Source of the DNA: Spirochaetaceae bacterium
Lineage (GTDB): Bacteria > Spirochaetota > Spirochaetia > Treponematales > Breznakiellaceae
Reading direction: 5' to 3'
Assembly: GCA_031290405.1 (NCBI GenBank)
Contig: JAITNO010000129.1
Coordinates: forward strand, 1 to 8,942
DNA length: 8,942 bases
Position numbers and translations under genes: made by a program. Below are positions 6,345-8,942 of the stretch, piece by piece. Under the pieces are notes generated by a model. The model was not told the DNA's origin and did no database searches. It was given only the letters and a program-made list of their open reading frames with translations. The stretch's first letter is position 1, and the number at the start of each line of letters is the position of its first letter.

Positions 6345-7484
6345 ATGAGTTTTGTTGAACGCCGCGAAAAGATATACGATTGGATGGCCAAGGAAGGCAT
6401 CAGCCTGCTCATCCTGGAAGACGCCGAGCACAACCGCGACAAGTCCGTGCGTTACCTCACCGGCCAACCCGGAGACGCGCTCGTTTTTCTTTCGGCGACG
6501 CGGAAGTGCCTGCTCGTCCCCTGGGACGTGAACATGGCCGCCCTCCACGCCAACGCCGACGACGTGCTGCCCTACGCCAAATTCGATTTGAACGCCAACC
6601 ACGCGGCAAAAGCCGCCGCCGCCTATTTCAAAACCCCCTACGGCGGCAGAATCGAGACGCCCGCCCGGACATCCTACCCTGCGTTTCTTAAATATGTGGA
6701 AAACCTTTCCGACTACGACGTCCTCTGCCGCAATGAAGGCGCGCGGGCCGAACTTGAAAGACTCCGCGCCGTGAAGGACGCCGACGAAATCCGCCTCTAC
6801 CGCCTCCTGGCCGAAAAAACAAACGAGATCATCGACCTCGTAGAAAAGAACGTCGTCGATAAAACATTGAAGACCGAAACCGACGTCGCCCTCTTCATCG
6901 AAGCCGAATGCAGGGCGCGCAGCTGCGAAGGCACCGGCTTCCAGACCCTCGCCGCAGGCCCCACGCGCAGCTTTGGAATCCACTGCTTCCCCTCTTACAC
7001 CGCCGGCGCCTTTGCCGACAAAGGACTCTCCATACTCGATTTCGGCATCGTCCTGCAAGGCTATTCCAGCGACGTAACCATGAGCTTCGCCCGCGCGCCC
7101 AGCAAAGCGCAGGAACGCCAACTCCAACTCGTCGAAAAAGCGTTTGCCGTCGCATACAACATCGTCGCGGAAACCTTCAAAGGCAAAAAGCCCGAAGCAA
7201 AAATCCCCGCCCGCGACGTTGCGCTCGCCGTCGACGACTTCTTCAAAAAAGAAAAATGCGCCATGCCCCACGGCCTCGGACACGGCGTCGGCCTCGACGT
7301 GCACGAAGCCCCCTACCTCCGCCGCAACGCCGACGCCCACGGGCACATCGAACGCGGCATGATCTTCACCATCGAGCCCGGCCTCTACGACCCCGCCCAG
7401 GGCGGCTGCCGCTATGAAAACGACATCCTCATCGGCGAAGAAGGCGCCGAAATCCTCACAAAATCGAAGATAGTCAGACTGTAG
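6345..7484 (+). CDS. M24-family aminopeptidase (Xaa-Pro aminopeptidase type)
   Basis: A 379-residue cytosolic metallopeptidase that probably removes N-terminal residues preceding proline. Residues 1-130 form a creatinase-like N-terminal domain, and about 145-379 form the pita-bread catalytic domain. All five metal ligands are visible: D232 (LDFG), D243 (SSDVT), H313 (GLGHGVG), E344 (TIEPG) and E359 (YEND). His320 in DVHEAP fits the second conserved histidine. The length lies between methionine aminopeptidase (about 260) and E. coli PepP (about 440), closest to PepQ- and YpdF-like members. Substrate is therefore not certain, and Xaa-Pro dipeptidase is the alternative. The start is ATG 6345 with AAGGAGA at 6334-6340; an in-frame TTG at 6324 precedes this site. 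GGCAAA (6306-6311) can pair with TTTGCC (6323-6328) just before it. Last gene of the cluster, 63 bases after the previous stop. Confidence 0.92.
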   Translation: MSFVERREKIYDWMAKEGISLLILEDAEHNRDKSVRYLTGQPGDALVFLSATRKCLLVPWDVNMAALHANADDVLPYAKFDLNANHAAKAAAAYFKTPYGGRIETPARTSYPAFLKYVENLSDYDVLCRNEGARAELERLRAVKDADEIRLYRLLAEKTNEIIDLVEKNVVDKTLKTETDVALFIEAECRARSCEGTGFQTLAAGPTRSFGIHCFPSYTAGAFADKGLSILDFGIVLQGYSSDVTMSFARAPSKAQERQLQLVEKAFAVAYNIVAETFKGKKPEAKIPARDVALAVDDFFKKEKCAMPHGLGHGVGLDVHEAPYLRRNADAHGHIERGMIFTIEPGLYDPAQGGCRYENDILIGEEGAEILTKSKIVRL

Positions 7485-7493
7485 CAGATGAGG

Positions 7494-7524
7494 TGGGCGC
7501 CGCCCAGACTTATGGGCGCAGCCC
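7494..7524. repeat. two small GC hairpins after the peptidase gene
   Basis: TGGGCG-C-CGCCCA (7494-7506) and GGGC-GCA-GCCC (7514-7524) lie 10-40 bases after the peptidase stop codon. No U-run follows, so they are not a clear intrinsic terminator. They resemble the GC palindromes near both window ends and may belong to the same REP-like family. Confidence 0.35.
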
Positions 7525-7647
7525 CTCTAAGAACAATTGCCGTTCAACCGGAACAGGCTGATAATTGTGTTCTTCAATATTGGCATTAAAGTTGAAAATA
7601 AGCGCCTCCACAACACTATTGCGATTTTCTGTCTTCCCGCCGCAAGA
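7510..7647 (-). other. open frame continuing in phase beyond the stop of the 227-residue gene; possible gene remnant
   Basis: Immediately after the TAG at 7648-7650 the same minus-strand frame stays open for 45 codons until TAA at 7510-7512. The composition changes to AT-rich, and the residues look protein-like, including FNFNANIEEHNYQPVPVE followed by RQLFLEGLRP. There is no Shine-Dalgarno or ATG for an independent gene; an in-frame GTG lies at about 7609. It may be the 3' end of a lost gene, a read-through extension, or chance. A 45-codon open stretch is not rare by chance. Confidence 0.25.
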
Positions 7648-8331
7648 CTACGGAATCATGAAGCTCCCTATCAGGCTCCAGGGGCCCAGGACGTTGGATG
7701 CGCTTTCCCAGCGGAGGGAGCAGTAGACGGTTTTGCCGCGCAGCTCCTGGGGGTAGTCGAGGATGAACCGGTGCGTCGTATAGCGTTGCGATTCGTGGAG
7801 CTCTGAGGTTTCGGTGATGGGTTCGTCGCTTATCCGCGTAAAGAGCATGAGGCCGTCCATGTCTCTGGGGATGCGCTGTTCGCCGGTTTCTTCGACCCAG
7901 CAGATCATCATGACTTGGCCGTAGGTGAGGAGTTTTACTTTGCTGCCGGCGTGGATTTTGGGTTCGGTCTGCTCGGAGCGCGTTTTGCTGTGCGGCTCGA
8001 GGCCCAGGCGGGACAGCTCGTTTTCGGGGAAGGTGGGCAGATAAAAGAAGCGGTGCATCTGGCGCATGGTTTGTTTCAAGAGCGCGAAGGCTGTCGTGCA
8101 CTGCCAGCGGACGACCGACGTTGCCTGTTCGGGCTCGCTTGTCTTGGCCAGGAGCCCGGCGCAGCTTGCCGTCTGGGTCTTGAGCGCGTCCAGCAGCGGC
8201 GCGGGGATGCCCCAGCGGGCGGCGTTCGTGCCGGAGCCGGTTTCGACGGCGCCTAGGGTGTTTGTCCACAGTTCCGCCTTGCCGAGCGTTTCTTGCCGGC
8301 TGCCTTGCAACCAGTCTTTTTTATGCGGCAT
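7648..8331 (-). CDS. hypothetical protein, 227 residues
   Basis: Not recognised with certainty. The product has no signal peptide or membrane segment. Residues 1-105 look helical (WGIPAPLLDALKTQTAS, TTAFALLKQTMRQMHRFFYL). Residues about 127-227 look beta-rich, with KVKLLTYGQVMMICWVEE, GLMLFTRISDEP and a final LRGKTVYCSLRWES...LGPWS, which reads like the last strands of an Ig/fibronectin-type fold. This two-part plan resembles hypothetical proteins found in spirochaetes and Bacteroidota (recollection, not a search). The start is well set: ATG at 8331 with AAGGAGG (complement of 8337-8343) five bases upstream. The palindromic 21-base array starts 32 bases upstream, so the promoter must lie in or beside it. 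Codon phase and the good ribosome site argue for a real gene. Convergent with the peptidase gene. Confidence 0.75.
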   Translation of the reverse strand: MPHKKDWLQGSRQETLGKAELWTNTLGAVETGSGTNAARWGIPAPLLDALKTQTASCAGLLAKTSEPEQATSVVRWQCTTAFALLKQTMRQMHRFFYLPTFPENELSRLGLEPHSKTRSEQTEPKIHAGSKVKLLTYGQVMMICWVEETGEQRIPRDMDGLMLFTRISDEPITETSELHESQRYTTHRFILDYPQELRGKTVYCSLRWESASNVLGPWSLIGSFMIP

Positions 8332-8362
8332 ATATGCCTCCTTATGTTGTTCCCATCAAGCA

Positions 8363-8518
8363 TTGAAAGTGTACACTTCCGAGTTGAAAGTGTACACTTC
8401 TGGGCTGAAAGTGTACACTTCCGAGTTGAAAGTGTACACTTCCGGGCTGAAAGTGTACACTTCCGAGTTGAAAGTGTACACTTCCGGGCTGAAAGTGTAC
8501 ACTTCCGGGTTGAAAGTG
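8363..8518. repeat. 21-base tandem repeat array, seven full units plus one partial, each full unit with the palindrome AAGTGTACACTT
   Basis: Full units start at 8363, 8384, 8405, 8426, 8447, 8468 and 8489; a ninth-base partial unit (TTGAAAGTG) starts at 8510 and then diverges into a C-run. Every full unit contains GAAAGTGTACACTTC, centred on the 12-base perfect palindrome AAGTGTACACTT. Only three unit positions vary: the first base (T or C), one base in unit 2 (TTCTGGG), and the A/G of the last triplet (GAG or GGG). The period equals two helical turns, so all palindromes face the same side of the DNA. The array sits 32 bases upstream of the start of the minus-strand 227-residue gene. Because 21 is a multiple of three, most frames stay open and give spurious heptapeptide-repeat reading frames. 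There are no unique spacers, so it is not CRISPR. Confidence 0.95.
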
Positions 8519-8594
8519 CCCCCTGTTTGCAGGATGTGGGTTCAGTATGGGATGAGCGTGCAAAAGTGTCAAGCGCTTGGAGGCGCTGGGGGCG

Positions 8595-8643
8595 CTTTTT
8601 GCGGCCTGCGGCGCTGCGCCCTGTGCAATATGCTTTGCGTTTG
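8595..8643 (+). repeat. dispersed intergenic repeat, copy B
   Basis: A 49-base stretch with 41 identities to the reverse complement of 261-309, without gaps. Like copy A it abuts a G-rich palindromic motif (8645-8668). Two copies in inverted orientation about 8.3 kb apart, both outside genes, indicate a repeat family of this genome. Confidence 0.6.
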
Positions 8644-8770
8644 AGGGGCGCGTTGCCCCGCTTGGGGGCGCTCTCTGCTGGTTTGAGGGCGCGTTTCTGG
8701 CGTTGCAAGCGATTGCGGATGCGGCCGCCTACCAAGCGGAGGGTGGTTGCCCTGTGCGGCGGTGTTGTGG

Positions 8771-8775
8771 TAGGA
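8771..8775 (+). promoter_or_regulatory. ribosome binding site of the PIN-domain gene
   Basis: TAGGA ends seven bases before the ATG at 8783; a second AGGAG (8777-8781) is too close to be used. A weak promoter, TTGCCC (8747-8752) with TAGGAT (8771-8776), overlaps it but would place the transcription start on the start codon, so the ribosome-site reading is preferred. Confidence 0.5.
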
Positions 8776-8782
8776 TAGGAGC

Positions 8783-8942
8783 ATGAAAGAACTTAAACTT
8801 TATCTTGACACCTCGGTCATCAGCCATTTGGACCAACAAGACGCTCCGGACAAAATGGCGGAAACACGGCTGTTCTGGGAGAAAATTAAGGCTGGCCAAT
8901 TCGAGGTAGTTCTGTCTGATGTGGATTTTCTGGAACTTGACG
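8783..8942 (+). CDS. PIN-domain protein, probable VapC-like ribonuclease (3' end cut by window edge)
   Basis: The first 53 codons are present and the frame is open to the edge. MKELKLYLDTSVISHL is the classical first beta strand and acidic motif of PIN domains, with Asp9 the first metal ligand and Thr/Ser following. Residues 22-39 form a helix with FWEKIKAGQFE, then VVLSDVDFLEL starts the second strand and helix, which in the family carries the next acidic residue. PIN proteins cleave RNA with Mg2+ or Mn2+ and are mostly toxins of VapBC modules. Usually the antitoxin gene sits just upstream; here the upstream 264 bases hold none, so the antitoxin would have to be downstream or the protein is a solitary PIN nuclease. 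Later acidic residues lie outside the window. Confidence 0.8.
   Translation, partial: MKELKLYLDTSVISHLDQQDAPDKMAETRLFWEKIKAGQFEVVLSDVDFLELD

Larger units (their letters stand above)
8519..8782. other. gene-free, G-rich intergenic region
   Basis: No credible gene is seen here. It holds dispersed repeat copy B (8595-8643), a GC palindrome-type motif GGGGC-GCGTT-GCCCC (8645-8659) followed by GCTTGGGGG, and the leader of the PIN-domain gene. Open frames crossing it continue into the 21-base array on both strands and have no ribosome binding sites or family features. Confidence 0.6.

Noticed and set aside
5913..7346. Long 477-codon minus-strand open frame
   Set aside because: It is the antisense shadow of the 128-residue gene and the M24 peptidase. 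The plus-strand products have clear motifs and ribosome sites, and the antisense residues are low-complexity Gly/Val/Phe-rich.
7494..7524. Intrinsic terminator after the peptidase gene
   Set aside because: Two short GC hairpins are present but no U-run follows on either strand.
8363..8518. CRISPR array
   Set aside because: Units are directly adjacent with no unique spacers and no cas genes are present.
8253..8735. Minus-strand 160-codon open frame with heptapeptide repeats (RKCTLST/A) and similar plus-strand frames (KVYTSEL, ESVHFRV)
   Set aside because: The repeats arise because the 21-base unit is a multiple of three and lacks stops in most frames. No ribosome binding site, no fold-like flanks, and several frames on both strands are open at once.

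Overview
The window looks like a chromosomal piece of a moderately GC-rich Gram-negative-type bacterium, most likely a spirochaete of the Treponema group. This is inferred from four things: a type III glutamine synthetase, a TPR lipoprotein with a loose, spirochaete-like lipobox, a secreted beta-barrel-like orphan protein, and GC-rich palindromic intergenic repeats. Bacteroidota also carry type III glutamine synthetase, so the assignment is moderate. No rRNA, tRNA, insertion sequence or CRISPR array was seen.

Layout. Bases 1-402 hold no gene. They contain an AT-rich 107-base segment bounded by an 11-base inverted repeat, a run of GC-rich palindromes (136-203), one copy of a dispersed repeat (261-309), and a good promoter with a 14-base perfect palindrome over its -10 region. 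This promoter drives cysK (403-1323, +), cysteine synthase. cysK converges on glnN (1422-3542, -), glutamine synthetase III, across a long-loop GC stem that may terminate both. Upstream of glnN on the same strand lies a secreted, probably outer-membrane beta-barrel protein of unknown function (3698-5137, -).

A divergent intergenic region (5138-5270) precedes a three-gene + strand cluster. It comprises a TPR lipoprotein (5271-5894), an unrecognised 128-residue protein starting on the base after the TPR stop codon (5895-6281), and an M24 Xaa-Pro-type aminopeptidase with all five metal ligands (6345-7484). It converges on an unrecognised 227-residue gene (7648-8331, -). Just upstream of that gene is a striking array of seven full 21-base repeats plus one partial (8363-8518), each full unit centred on the perfect palindrome AAGTGTACACTT. 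A gene-poor stretch (8519-8782) holds a second, inverted copy of the dispersed repeat. The window ends inside a PIN-domain protein (8783 to the edge, +), probably a VapC-like ribonuclease.

Functionally, cysK and glnN are assimilation enzymes for sulfur and nitrogen. The lipoprotein/peptidase cluster is envelope and peptide housekeeping. The repeat-rich right end with a PIN gene is accessory in character. The best candidates for something undescribed are the palindrome array with its 42-base higher-order pattern, the dispersed intergenic repeat at both ends of the window, and the palindromic operator candidate at cysK.
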